A DNA stretch of 64,000 nt from contig NW_006920870.1 in the NCBI RefSeq assembly GCF_000417875.1, positions 246,115 through 310,114 of the forward strand, given 5' to 3'. This DNA comes from Pseudozyma flocculosa PF-1. Taxonomy: Eukaryota > Basidiomycota > Ustilaginomycetes > Ustilaginales > Ustilaginaceae. This document shows, piece after piece, positions 45,279-57,144 of the stretch. Each line of letters starts with the position of its first letter. The stretch's first letter is position 1. Under the pieces are notes generated by a model, which was not told the origin of the DNA, ran no database searches, and was given only the letters and a program-made list of their open reading frames with translations. A program made the translations under genes and the position numbers.

Positions 45279-45903
45279 TCAGTTCTTGGGGTGGCCCTTG
45301 TGGACCTTGTTGTCGGTGTCGACCCAAGCGCCCTTCTTGGGCTTCTTGAACTCGCCCAGCTTGCACGTCTTGTTGTTGCCGGCGACTGCGTGAGTGGCGA
45401 CCATGAAGAAAGATGGCAGGTAAGGCGTGCAAGGGAGGGTGGGCAGGCAGAAGAAGCAGGCACAAGGGTGTCAGTCGAGACCAGCGGCTCAGCACCGAAC
45501 GACGGACGGGCGCGGCTTTCTCACCCTTGAAGTCGATGCCGCCCTTGAAACCCTTCTTTCCATCATTGATGAAGCCAAAGATCTGGGCATCGGTCCACTT
45601 GCTCTCGTCGGGTCCAGCCTGGCGGTAGTGGTTGTCAATGTCGACGGCAACGCAACCGTTGGATTCGGCGAGCGTCTTGCCGTTGGCCTCGACGCTCCAC
45701 TGCACCGGCTTGCCGGCCTTTTTGGGGCGGAAGCAGAGCAGCGCGGGGCCCTTGACGTCCTTGTGCGCCAGGTCGACGTCGCCCAGGCCCTTGCACTTGT
45801 AGCTCTTGTCGATCGTGTACGACACGGGTGCCGCGGGCTTCACCGCCGCTCCCGCCACGAGGAGGGGGAGGGCGAGCGAGAGGAAGAAGAGCGACTTGTA
45901 CAT
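45279..45903 (-). CDS. Small secreted protein, four cysteines, function unknown
   Basis: Exons 45903-45525 and 45385-45279, with a 139-nt intron, give 161 residues. The N-terminus MYKSLFFLSLALPLLVAGAA is a clear signal peptide. The mature part holds four cysteines (YKCKG, LLCFRP, NGCVAV, KTCKLG), possibly two disulfides, and ends in a Lys-rich tail (FKKPKKGAWVDTDNKVHKGH). I recognise no family; the small size, secretion and Cys content are like candidate effectors or small extracellular enzymes. A TATA-like GTATAAG lies about 140 bases upstream of the ATG on the minus strand. Confidence 0.8.
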
Positions 45904-47000
45904 CTTGTCGGTTGGAGGAGGAGTGAGTGGCTTGTTCTGGTCGAGGGAGGATTAGGGCTGTTGTGAAGGACGGTGGAGATCGCTGCGAGTGCTGTGAGAT
46001 GGATGGAGAGTGAGGAGGAGGACGGGCGGGCGAGGCACCTCTTATACCTCTCCCCGCGCCGTACCAACGCGCCTCGAGGGATGACCTCGTCGAGGACACC
46101 CTCGTCACGGTCAGTTCGGAAAGAAGAGCCGATGACCCCACATCCTCGGCACCACTTGCGCCCTCCGCCTCCTGTGTCGAGTCTGGGCCGGCTTGTGCAT
46201 TGTCCGCCTCAACGCCAACACAGCCACGCTGCCCCCTGACCCCACCTTTGGCATGCCGAGCTTGTCATCGTCATCGTCACTCGATCACGGCTCGCGACCG
46301 CGGGCCGAAATGGGCTTGGGTGGGAAGGGTTCGAGTTGTTTCCGATCCACCGTTGGCCGAGGAGGTCGAGGGTATCAATGCGCATTCTCATCCGCCCGCC
46401 GGCTCAGCCCCATGCACCCCCCTGGACGGCCCCGTATCCCTCCTCCGCCCCCACAACGCCCGCCAACCTACCCCCTCGAGGCGAGCGTGAGCCTGTCAGC
46501 TTTGTATAGGCTCGGGGTCGGCGGTGATCCGACGAAAGCGGGCGCGACGGGGGAATTGGCGCAGCTTGGAGCGTTACCCTCGCACCGCCTCGTCAACGAT
46601 GCTAGAGCAGTGGGGCAGGGTCACGGCAGCTTCGAGCGTCAACTGCCGACGCGTGGAGCCGGTCGGCGGCTTCATTCCGGCCTTTCCCTGCCGGCCGACG
46701 GCCTCATTCCGGCCTCATCCATCCTCCTCTCGGCACAGGCACGGCACGGCACAGCACGGCACGATGCAAGGAGCCGGCAGACGACGGAGATGGCAAGAGA
46801 GCAAGAGGTGATTTGTTCCGGGGGCCTCAAAGGTGTCTACCATAAAGGTGCAGCAAAGGGGATCGAGGATCGCCCACATAGAAGTCGAAAGGAGAGGTGC
46901 TGGGAGCAGGGATTAGGACACGGCACTGGTTGGTACATGGCTGGTAAGGAGCGTTTGTGTGAAGCAGAGGGGCAAGGGCGAGGGGATAGCAGCGGCCCGC
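45904..47000. other. Intergenic region with TATA-like element and GGCAC repeat
   Basis: About 1.1 kb. A minus-strand TATAAG at 46046-46041 fits the promoter of the secreted-protein gene. A GGCAC microsatellite lies at 46737-46764. The part next to 47000 should hold the 3' untranslated region of the ABC transporter. No gene was recognised. Confidence 0.45.
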
Positions 47001-50000
47001 TCAGGATCGCTTGACGTCCTGCTGGACGCCCTGGCCGCCGCCGACGAGGTTGCTGGTGGGCAGCTGTTCGTTCATCTTCTCGCTGTGCGGGGCGCCCTGG
47101 GCCTGCCTGCTGGTCTCGTTGACGGCCTGCTCGGCCTTTTCCTGGATCGGCTTGGCCTTGCTGCTGGCCTTCTGGGCCTTTTTGCCCTTGGGGTTCCAGA
47201 TGCGGAAGAGGTAGAAGAGGCTAAAGCAGAGCGCCACGTTAAAGGCGATGTAGGCGCAGATGATGCCCATGTTGCGGTAGATGTGCGACGCGGAAAACGT
47301 GAGCGACTCGAGGTAGTCGTCGCCGACGCGGTAGTTGCAGTAGCTGCAGGTGCCGTCGGCGGCCTGCTCGAAGTAGCCCGTGCCCAGGTTGGGCCCGTCG
47401 AGGCTCGTCGTGAACTGGCCCAGGTAGGCGGCGCAGTCCTGGCCGGCGGGAGGCACGATGGTGTTGAACTCGCCCGGGCTGCACCGCACCGGCCGGCCGC
47501 CGAGAACGCTGCCGAGCATGCCCTCGATGAGGTAGGTGAAAGGCGACAGCTTGAACATCCAGACGCGCCAGAAGTAGGGCAGCGCGCTGGGCGGCTGGAC
47601 GACGCCGCAGAAGACGATGACGAAGCTGAAGAGGGTCGAGAAGAGGATCGAGGCCACCATGGCGTTGGCGGCCATGGCGGCGATGGCGGCGGCAAACGTC
47701 TGGAAGTAGATCTGGAACAGCATGTAGAAGCCCCAGATGGTGGCCGACGTCTTGCCGTCCGAGGGGAAGCCGGCCATCCAGTACCACGACGCCCAGAAGA
47801 GGGTGCCGCCCAGCAGGTTCCACGGGATCTCGACGAGGAGCGCGGCCCAGACGGCCACCACCCAGCTGTACATCTTGCTCGGGCGCTCGCGCGCCTCAAA
47901 GATGCCGCGGAACATGATAAAGACGGGCTGCAGCTGCTGCGAGAGCGATGTCGAGAGGACGAGGGCCATGAACATGGCAAAGATCTTGTTCTGCAGCGAC
48001 GCCGTCGACACGAGCGCGCCCTGGTTCCAGAACGACGAGCCGATAAAGAGGCCGCCGATGATGTTGAGCGCCAGCTTGCTGCCGACGTAGACGGGCGTGC
48101 GCCAGTAGTGGACAAAGTTGCGCCGGACGACGAGCCGCGCCTGCATCGAGAGGGGCGCCGCAAACTCGCGGTTGACGGCCGCCTCGTCCTCGTCCGACAG
48201 CTTGGCGCCCTCGCGCCGCGTCGACGACTCGACGCGCTCCAGGTCGGCGTTGAGCTCCTGCTTGAGCTCCGACTCGAGGAAGAGCTGGTGCCAGTCGTGC
48301 TTGGTCGTCGCCGTGGCGCCGGCGCCGATCACGTCGAGGATGTACTCGGCCGGGTTGTCGTCCTCGCCGCAGGCGGTGCCCGAGCGCTTGCCAAAGTAGT
48401 CGAGCAGCTTCTGCGAGTTCTTGCCGATGTCGCCAAAGTAGACCGTCTTGCCGCCCTTTTGGAGCAGCAGCAGCCGGTCGAACTGGTTGAAGAGCTCGCC
48501 CGAGGGCTGGTGGATGGTGCACAGGATGGCCTGGCCGGCGTCGGCCAGCTTGCGCAGGAAGCGCACAATCGACCACGCCGCCATGGCGTCGAGGCCCGAC
48601 GTGGGCTCGTCGAGGAAGAGCAGCAGCTTGGGCTTGGCGGCGAGCTCGACGCCGATCGTGAGGCGCTTGCGCTGCTCGACGTTGAGCCCTTCGCCGACGT
48701 TGCCGACCATGGCCTCGGCCCACGACTCCATCTCGAGGAGGCGGATGACGTTTTCGACGTAGTCGAGCTTCTCCTGCTCGGGCACCTCGCGCGGCTGGCG
48801 GAGGAGGGCGGAGAACTGGAGCGCCTCGCGCACCGTCTGCGACTCGAGGTGGACGTCCTGCTGCTGGCAGTAGCCCGTCGCCGCCTGGAACGACCTGGGC
48901 AGCGGCTTGCCGTCGACCTGGAAGAGGCCCTGGACGACGCCCGTGTCGGTGCGCTGCGCCAGGACATTGAGCAGCGTCGTCTTGCCGGCGCCCGACTCGC
49001 CCATGAGCGCCGTCATCTTGCCCGGCGCGACGTAGCCCGAGACGTTGTTGAGCAGGCGGCGCGGGCTGCCCTTGATGAGCACGTCGTAGTTGACGTCGCG
49101 CCAGCTGAAGACCGAGTCGGACGAGTCGAGCTTGCCCGCGGCCTCCCTCTGCTGCTCCTCGTCCAGCCCTTCGTCGGCATCGTCGGCGGCAGCGGCCGGC
49201 CGGGTGTCGACCTTGCCCTCCTTTTCCGCCTCTTCGAGGTCGCCGCTGACCTTGGCCGCCTCGACGACGCCCTTGGGAGCGCGGCCGCGCTTGAAGACCA
49301 TGACTCCGCCCGACGCGCTCGGGTCCTTTTGCATCTCGGTCGCGGCGACGTAGACGATGAGGAAAAAGACCCAGAAGCCGGCGATGATGGCCGCATTACG
49401 CCCGGCGTTGGCCCAGCGGTAGCCGTACGACGCCTCAAGGTAGGCGGAACCGTTGATGATCTCCTGTCCGGGCGCGGCCGATGCGACGGGGCAGACGCGG
49501 TTGGCGGCGGGCACGTTGGCGTACGCTGGGCCGGCGGGCAGGAAGGTGGCGCAGGGCACGTTGAGCCGGCGGAACTCGTTGGCCAGCAGCGCCTCGAAGC
49601 CGAACGCGACCGGGTTGCTGTACGAGAGCCACTTCCACCAGACGACCATCGAGGGGCGCGGGATCACGTAGCCGGCGTAGAGCGCCATGTCGATGACGGC
49701 CAGACCTCCGATCATGGTCGCCGTGCTCTCGGAGCGGCACACGGCGGCGAGCATGCGGAAGAAGGCGACCATGGTAAACGTGATGAGCGCCGTGAAGGCC
49801 CAGAAGATGAAGAACTGGTCCGCCGAGACGGCCAGGCCCGTCATAAAGTAGATGATGACGTCGAACAGCGTCAGCGTCACGATGCGGATGGGGAAGTCGA
49901 GCAACGTGTTGGCGATGGCGTCGGCGGCTGGGTGGATCATGGCGAAGCGCCGGTGGCGGATGACGATGGGTCGCTGGGCGTAGCCGGCCGTGATCTCGCT

Positions 50001-51935
50001 CATGGCCGTGAACGAGTTGTAGAGCAATGCGAAGAAGATGACACCGCCTGCAGGTCGCGCAAGGGGCCGCCGGGAAAGGCGGTGAGGAGGCGGGGAGGTG
50101 TCAGTGGTCCGGGTCCGGACAACGGCGCCCGCTTCTCAGGCTGCAGACTGGGGCGGCGACGTACCTCGGCTGAAGAAGCCCGACGTGTTGTTGGCGATCT
50201 GGAAGAAGACGGATCCGGTGATGAGGGCCTGGAAGATGGCGGCGAGCGACATGATGATCTGGGTGGCGAGGTCGCCCCAGACAATCTGGGCGCGGCGCTT
50301 GATGGCGAGGCGGACCTGCATGGGCAGGCTGATGAGGTAGGCGCTGCCGGTGCGCGTGTGCTGGGCCTTGTCCTCGCGGGCGACCTCCTTGTAGCGCCGG
50401 ACGGCCTCGTCGTCCTTGCTGGCCTTTCGCTGCTCGAGGTACTCTTCGACCTCGCGCCGGTTGGCCTGGCCCTGCCTTGACTCTCGCCAGTACCGGGCCA
50501 TCTCGTCGGCGGTGCGCGGCGCCCTGCCCTCGTAGCCCTCGCGCGTCTCGCGGCCGTGGGCGTCGGTGCACGCGACGAGGAAGTCGGCCGTCGTCTGGCG
50601 GTTGTGCGGCTGGTAGCCCATCTCGCGGAAGTACTCGGGCGCCTCGGACGTGGGGCCAAAGTAGACCTGCTTGCCCTCGTTGATGACGAGCACCTTGTCA
50701 AACAGCTGCGTGAGGCCCTCTCCGGCCTGGTAGATGGACGCCACCGTCGTCATGTTGACCAGGTCGGTGCCGATCCGGAGCGACTTGACAAACTCGAGGG
50801 CGGTGCTCGAGTCGAGGCCGCGGCTCGAGTTGTCGAACAGCACCACCTTGGCGCGGGCGGCGAGCGTCTCGGCGACGCTGACACGCTTCCTCTCGCCTCC
50901 CGAGACGCCGCGGATGAGGTCGTTGCCCACCTTTGTGTTGTAGGTGTGGCGGAGGCCCAGGATGGTGGCGAGAACCTCGACGGTCGTCTTGATGTAGGTG
51001 CTGCGCGACGCGTTCTCGCCCTCGCGGTCGTAGAGGCCAAGGCGGCGCTTGGCCTGGGGGGCGCGGGTCGCGGCGGCAAAGGTGAGAGTCTGGTTGACGG
51101 TCAGGGTGGGGAAGTGGACGTCGTCCTCGGGGCAGTAGACGACGTCTCCGCGGAGCTTCTTGTCGATGACCGAGTGGTCCATGCCCTCGTAGAGGAGCGT
51201 GCCGTCGATGGAGCGGAAGCCGTCGCGGTACGAGGCGATCGTCTTGAGGAAGCTGGTGCAGCCGGCGCCCGGTCGGCCGAGGACGAGGAGCATCTCGCCG
51301 GGCTTGACGCAGCCCTCGAAGTCGTCGAGGATCGTCTTGACGGGCGGATGGAGGAGGCTCTGGATGTTTTTGAGCGCCCGGAAGGGCGAAAGGAGCAGGC
51401 TGCCGACCGACGTGTTGAGGGCGACGCCCGAGCCGGTGCCCGTGACGGTGAGGTTCTTCCAGACGAGGCCCATCTCGCGCCTCTCGAGGCCGCGCTCGTT
51501 GCTGCGGCCGAGCATCTCCTGGAGGAAAAACTCGAGGTCAAAGTTGCCCTCGGTGTCGAACGGGTTGGCCGTGTGGCCCTCTTCGACGGCGCCCGAGACG
51601 TCTTGCCGGGAGCGGGCCTTTGCCGAGTTCTGGGAGAGCATGCGTGTGAGCTCCGCCGTGCCCTCTGGGTCGAGCGAGGCCAGGGGGATGCGGTTGGCGC
51701 TCCTGCCGGTCGTCGTCTTTTGTAGCGGGGGCATCTCGGGCGAGGCCTCGGCGGACGAGACGTCTCGGGTCTCCTGGACTGGCGACGAGCCGCTGGAGGT
51801 GTGTTGGGCCGTTGCGGCTGCGGCAGTGGGTGCAAGGTCGGCCGAGGCGATTGGCGGAGCGGGGACCGCCTGGGGCTGTTGTGTCGCAGCAGCACCGGCA
51901 GCGCCATCGTCGGCGGTCATCTGGTGCGACGCCAT
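47001..51935 (-). CDS. Full-size PDR-type ABC transporter (ABCG)
   Basis: Exons 51935-50165 and 50047-47001 flank a 117-nt intron just after the first transmembrane helix (TSGFFSRG|GVIFFALLYNS); the product is 1605 residues. The order is NBD1-TMD1-NBD2-TMD2, as in pleiotropic drug resistance transporters of the plasma membrane. NBD1 has the degenerate PDR Walker A GRPGAGCTSF (about residue 218), signature VSGGERKRVS (about 343) and FDNSSRGLDSS. NBD2 has a normal Walker A GESGAGKTTLL (about 940), LNVEQRKRLTIGVEL and LFLDEPTSGLDA. TMD2 includes the long extracellular loop with Cys pairs. The start at MASHQMTADDG is preferred; the frame is open to another ATG at 52328, but that stretch lacks conserved character. 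The substrate is unknown: drug, sterol or secreted metabolite export are all possible. Confidence 0.93.
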
Positions 51936-53993
51936 GGTTGGCTCGCTGCGTGTCGGTGTCCTGTTGCTTGCCGTTGTGCGCTTGTCTAGGGTATCGACGG
52001 TCGGGAGATCGAGGTGGTGATGGTTCGACGGGAGGCGGCGAGAGCAGGGGCCGAGGAGGAAGAGGCGCCGAGAGCCCGTCAGGGTATATGTATGGTACTT
52101 CGTAGTCGTGCGCCGAGAGGACGGCTCGAGACTAGTACCTGTTGCTTCCACAGGAAACGTAGCTCGGGCTCCATCCAGAGCGGGCGAGGCCGGCAGCCAA
52201 GCAGCCACGAAGCTAAGACAAAGGGCGACCGAGTGCGGCGAGGGCAGGGCGAGAGGCTCAGGGCTCGGGAGCCGCTTCTTGCGCCTCGTCTGTGTGCCGA
52301 TGCGGAGACAGGCACGAGATGATTCCATCGGAAAGGGCAGGGCAGGCTACGGCAGGCTAGGGCCAACTTTCTTGCGAGCAAGGCCGACGCCGGCACAACG
52401 TCTGCTCCGAAAGAAGAGGCAGGCGGGCGGGCAGGTTGCTTTGCGTTGCGTGTTTGGCCGATGAGTGAAACGTGGAGCGGGCCCCCTCTCGCCGTCGTGC
52501 CCTCTGGTCGAGGCCCGAGCGAAGCCACCCGTTGGGGTCCATCCATGACAGCATAGCGTCCGCGCTGGGTCTCAAACGGCCCCAATCCAAGTGCCCCCGT
52601 CGTCAGCCAAGAAGGACGAGGTGTTCCCTCGACTCACGCCTGTGTTTTGTCTGCCGGCCACTGCATCCGCATCGGAGAGTAATAATCGATGCGCTCATGC
52701 TTTAGCTCGCTGCCACGCGGATCTCGAAACCCTGGCCGCCGAGCCTGCTCGCTCGCCTGCCTGCTGGCCTGCTGGCCTCTGCTGGCCGCTACCGCTCGGG
52801 AAGCGCCATCCGACCTCCGCGGAAAGCACAACAATAATAGGGCGAGTGAGGACCCTTGACGGATAGAATCTTGCCGCTTCCAAAATCGGCGGGGAAGGTC
52901 GGACGGCGAGCCCGAGCCTCGTACGAGCCAGGTGTAGCGTGAGAGCGGCGACGATTCAACGCTGCTTGGGCTGCCTTTCGGTAGGGGGCAAGGCTCCCTG
53001 ACGCTGCTCAGGCGGCCAAGCCGGAGCTCAACCGCGACTCGCTCGGAGCTTTTCCTCGAAGCGACAATGACGAGAAATTCGCCATACTGTTGATGTGTTC
53101 CTGGCAGAAGCATGACGGGAGCAACGTCGAGGACAGCAAAGCATGTACTGTACTGTAGACCAGCTGGTCAGGGCGATGCGATGCTGGCGAAGGAACACTA
53201 ATGAAGGAGAATAGAGGGGTCGAGGCAACAGGATCCCCGATGCAAGCCAATCGCGACGGGGTACCGGTATCAAAGCCTTAATGTTAGAAGAGGACCCGCC
53301 CGGAGCACAGCAGGGTAGTCAACAGGCGGGCCAGAGGAAAGCATAGCAAAGCTCTGCGCCGCCTACCAGGCCATCCAAAGTCGGGTCCCTCTTCGTCTCT
53401 CTTCTGTTTTTAGCAGCGACGTCGTGCAAAGCGTACGCCTCCGTTGGAGACATGGTTGAAAAACATCCATCGGCATGAGGGGTCGGATGCCCTCGATTCT
53501 TCGGCGGCAATGCGCGAAGAGCGGCAGCTCGCCTCGGCCCGAGACCTCTCCGTCGACCTACATATGCTCGTACGGGAGCTCAGTCGAGTGAGCTGCGAGC
53601 AGTAGACGTCTCTCTGCCAAATGAGCTCCGAGGAGACTGAGCACAAACCATCCGCCGCTGCTGCTGCCGTGGCGAGTAACGTACAGGGCAAACAGGACAG
53701 GTCAACACGCAACCCGGCCTCTCCTTCAGATCTCGCCCATCGCCCTATCCATCGGGTCGACTGACGCCGTGCAAGCCTCCAATACCGAGGAACGGGGAGA
53801 GGTCGTACGCCCGTAGCCTCGTGCCACGTTCTCGTCTGGATAAAGAGGGCGCTTTTCCGCCACAACATGACACCTGTCACGACTCGCTCCGAGCATGCAA
53901 GGAGGGGAGGGGACGCCATACTCATGCCTGCCTGACCCTCGCTGGCAAGCCCTAGGCCACCCGAGGCCATCCGGGGGCTCCCGTCAGCTCGAG

Positions 53994-54054
53994 ACGATCC
54001 CAGCTTCCCCTCGTGCCGTGACGGACGATCCCAGCTTCCCCTCGTGCCGTGACG
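53994..54054. repeat. Tandem duplication of a 31-bp unit
   Basis: The unit ACGATCCCAGCTTCCCCTCG plus 11 more bases (53994-54024) is followed directly by a second copy (54025-54054). The copies are identical apart from the last base or two. Confidence 0.9.
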
Positions 54055-55346
54055 AACGCCCGACTGCAAACGTGTAGCAGCATCGCCGGACGCCAGACGT
54101 CCCTTCTGAAGAGCGCCAACATGCGCGTCCGGGACGTTCCGAGAGGTGCTGGTACAGATGGAACCGCACATACGGGGCTCTCCGGACGCGTCATCATCCC
54201 TCAATCATGTCCTCGAGGTCCCGTCTTTCTTGCAAGCCTCGAGAATGGCAAGATTCGCTCCAGCCCCGTGACCAGCATCAACGACGAAACCTAGCCCAAG
54301 CCGGAAGCAACATCCGCGAAGCGAGCAAAGACGGTCCTGACGAACGCGCCGCATCGAAGACGAGCATCGTCCCGCTACACGTTGCGCTCTTACCACATCG
54401 TCTCAACCATGTGGGGGCTCCAGTCGGGCCCCGCCGACGAAGCCAGGGGATCCGTCCACCATTATCACGGTCAGCGGCACATCGCCGCCGGTTCTTGTCA
54501 ACAAGCAGTGGACCAAGGCATTCTCGATCCACCCCCACTTTCCCCGAGGTCGTCGAAAGACCTAGCGCAGTCTCGTCGACCCACACTGGTGCAGGCGTCA
54601 TACGGCCTTCGCCCGCCCTCGACTCAGTTGTGGCGGGGGAAAAGGAGCAGCGGGACGGAACGTTTGCCGGCGCGGGTACGCGCGCGGGCGCAGCAGGGCT
54701 TGTTTTTGGCGGGACTCACGGACGAGCGGGTATCTAGCGACGCTCTCACCTTAGCTTGATTCTGTCCTTCTCGGTGCGGGCTTCCTGGTTCGGTGCACGA
54801 CATCAGAAGGACGTCAATCCGTGCCTCTCTCGACTCAGAACACCGACCGTAATCGGAAGCGAGTCGTGGCAGAGCCCTGATCTTGGCCTGACGTCGTGGC
54901 GGCACTGCTTCCGCATCGATCCGAGTCCGCGATGAGTGCAGTAGAGCGCGAGGGTATCGTCCCAGAACGACCTCCAGCCCACAGCCGAAGATGGGCAATA
55001 TCCGTCTCAACAGTTCCAGACCGACGAGCGAACCGAATAGGCTCACGATCACGTCCACGACGGTCTGGACCTGCCGCATTTTCCACGGTGGCGGGTCGGA
55101 GGTGCGTGTCTTCTTGTCGACGTGGCGAGGAGGAAGGCGAGTTCCCACCCCACTGCACCTCACCCCACCGCCATCCTCTTGAACGGTCAACCTCGTTCGG
55201 ACGTGGGGGCTCCGCGATGCCTTGGTCGATGTCTTCCCTGAGCGATACGGCACGGGTTCGTCAAGACGATATCGCAGGAGTAGCGAGAGAAGAGCAAGGC
55301 GCGGCCTTCCCTCGATGCGCTCCGAGTGAGCGTGTCCGTCGCAAGG

Positions 55347-55353
55347 TATAAAG
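55347..55353 (+). promoter_or_regulatory. TATA box upstream of first six-cysteine peptide gene
   Basis: TATAAAG stands about 235 bases before the ATG at 55588 and is followed by a CT-rich leader. The second paralog has a weaker TATAT at 56584-56588 at a similar distance (about 260 bases). Confidence 0.4.
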
Positions 55354-55587
55354 AGGGGCTTGCCGCAAGGTCATCCTCCCTCCTCAGCATCGCACTCGCC
55401 TTTGATCACTTATCGACAGCAGCAAGACCCATCGAAGCGCTCAAACCTTCCCTCGTCGCAACGCAGACAGACCCACCCATTGCAAGGTACGCAGTACGTC
55501 GACGCCGCCCGCCTTTCGTTCAAGGCACGGTCCTGACTCACCTCTTGCCTTGCCCTGCTTCGTATCCGATCCGGTCCGACGAGTAGA

Positions 55588-55845
55588 ATGTACGCCAAGT
55601 CGACCCTCGTCCTCTTCGCCATGGCCGCAGTCGTGGCGCTGACCAGCCTGCCCGGCGCCCAGGCAGTCCTGTATACGCACACCGCCTCCGGCACCACCTG
55701 CGAGCCTGCCGACGACGCCAAGTTCTCCAACTCGATCCCCTACCCGTGCCGTGGCTTCCACGAGATCGGGTGCGCCCAACTCGACAGTAGGGGATTCTGC
55801 GTCGCCTGCCGTATTGCCGGCAGCGTGTGCTCGGACGAGGAGTAG
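55588..55845 (+). CDS. Six-cysteine small secreted peptide, paralog 1
   Basis: A single exon of 85 residues. A signal peptide (LVLFAMAAVVALTSLPGAQA) leaves a mature peptide of about 60 residues starting near VLYTHTASG. Six cysteines are spaced C-15-C-7-C-8-C-2-C-6-C, ending FCVACRIAGSVCSDEE. The architecture (signal, then dense even-numbered cysteines, no domain) is that of candidate effectors or secreted antimicrobial/hydrophobin-sized peptides, but no family is recognised. The start is the first ATG (GTAGAATGTACG). The paralog at 56848 shares the cysteine frame, so the gene is very likely real despite its size. Confidence 0.85.
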   Translation: MYAKSTLVLFAMAAVVALTSLPGAQAVLYTHTASGTTCEPADDAKFSNSIPYPCRGFHEIGCAQLDSRGFCVACRIAGSVCSDEE

Positions 55846-56847
55846 AGGCCGTGCCGCGCCCCTCCCCCCGCGTGGCGGCCGCCTCTCTGCGTCGTCGCCA
55901 CAGAGAGGACCGTCCCTGCCCCTGGCTACTCCATCGTTGGTCTTGCCGCCGTCTGCCACACGTCAGCAGAGGCTTCATCAACCCCCGAGATTTCTCGTCC
56001 TCTCTTGCCACCTTTTAATCCTCGCCGCTTGCACTCGCCCTCTCTCCTCGTTCCCGTGCGCAGCGCGCTCTTGTCTCGTTTCCTTGTGGCGTTGGGCCAT
56101 CCGGCGCTCGCGGCCTAGCTGCGCAGCTGGCAACACCTGCCAGGAGCGCTCGACCTACCCTCTTCTCGACCCAAGTTGTCCCCCTTCCCCTCTGTTTCTG
56201 TGCTTCGTCTGCGGGAGTTGACTGGCAGATGTCATCAAATCCGTCACGCCGTCCACGAGTAAAGGCGAGACGGACCATATCGATGGCGATAGGACGGCCT
56301 GCGCCCCAGTAGCGAGGGAGTGCAGAGCCAAAGTCAGGACCGCGATACGTGTGCAGAACCCCCTCGCGTGGCGCTGACCACCATCTCTTGTCGAGACGAT
56401 GACAACCCACGTTCCTCTCCCCGCTTGTTGTCGGACCGCCGCGCTGGTCCCACCGGGCGGACCCCTATCGCATGCTCTGGCGGGCGCTCGCAACTTCCGC
56501 GACTTGTTTCCGCACCGAAGCGCTCGATGAGGCTCTTGAGGACGAGGCGGCCCGCGCCGGAGCCCGAGACGACCGTCGAGGGGTATATCAGTTGTCGAGC
56601 TTCGGGCGTTCCTCTCATCCCCCCTCCTCTCAAGCTCTCGCCCAATCGCGGCCTCTGGCAGTTTGAAGACTTGCCGCCCAGCCCTATCCAAGCGGACCGA
56701 CCTTTAGAGCTCGAAGCGCGAGCCACCCACCAGATCGACCAAAGTGAGCACGCGAGGCCAGATCTGCTGTTGCCAGCCCGCTCCCTATGCCTTGACTCAG
56801 CCCTCACCTCCCTCCACCGAACACCGCATTGCGATGTCGCCACCAGT
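55846..56847. other. Intergenic region between paralogous peptide genes
   Basis: About 1 kb. The first 200 bases are CT-rich 3' flank. Downstream a weak TATAT at 56584 and a CT-rich stretch with TCATCCCCCCTCC at about 56615 probably serve the second peptide gene. I do not see obvious duplication of the flanking DNA. Confidence 0.4.
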
Positions 56848-57144
56848 ATGCACCCATCCACCAAACCGCGTCACTTCTTGACTGTCGCCACCGTCGCCTT
56901 GTTGGCGCTCGCCATGCTACCCAGCGTCCGGGCCGCCATCTACCACTTCGACGCCGGCGGCGACTCGACGTTGACCTGCACGACTCCGAGGCCAGTGACG
57001 CTGGCGACCAACGCTCTCTCCAAGTGCACCCGCGGGACCCAGGCGCTTCCTCCGACCGAATACGGCTGCCGCGAGCCCCTGATGCCGGACCAGTTCTGCG
57101 CGGCGTGCCGCCAGGCCCGTGGCACCTGTCAGAGTCCGTGGTAG
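56848..57144 (+). CDS. Six-cysteine small secreted peptide, paralog 2
   Basis: A single exon of 98 residues from ATG 56848. The signal peptide (FLTVATVALLALAMLPSVRA) is followed by a mature part beginning AIYHFDAGG. Cysteines are spaced C-15-C-13-C-9-C-2-C-6-C; the first gap and the last two gaps equal those of paralog 1. Shared sequence includes an aromatic start (VLYTH / AIYHF), YGC/IGC and FCxACRxxxGxC. The frame is open for about 175 codons upstream without conserved character; the ATG before the signal peptide is chosen because both proteins then align from the start. Function unknown. Confidence 0.85.
   Translation: MHPSTKPRHFLTVATVALLALAMLPSVRAAIYHFDAGGDSTLTCTTPRPVTLATNALSKCTRGTQALPPTEYGCREPLMPDQFCAACRQARGTCQSPW

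Larger units (their letters stand above)
51936..55587. other. 3.6-kb gene-poor region
   Basis: The space between the divergent ABC transporter and first six-cysteine peptide gene. It contains the 31-bp tandem duplication listed separately. Several frames of 100-260 codons overlap on both strands with no recognisable domain. A TATAAAG at 55347 and a pyrimidine-rich leader precede the peptide gene. Confidence 0.45.

Noticed and set aside
46959..50480. An 1173-codon plus-strand frame opposite the ABC transporter
   Set aside because: It is the antisense of conserved NBD and TMD sequence; high GC at third codon positions removes stops from this frame. It has no domain of its own.
51936..52328. 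Longer N-terminus of the ABC transporter from ATG 52328
   Set aside because: The extra 131 residues are Arg/Pro/Ser-rich without conserved character, and typical PDR proteins begin shortly before the first NBD. Kept as an alternative only.
53410..54204. A 264-codon minus-strand frame
   Set aside because: It contains the 31-bp tandem repeat read in shifted frame and no conserved features; probably chance.
54278..54601. Minus-strand frame with PVWVDETALGLS, resembling the first Asp-Glu motif of DDE transposases
   Set aside because: The following Asp/Glu motifs and helical spacing are missing, and no terminal inverted repeats were found; the resemblance is a few residues only.
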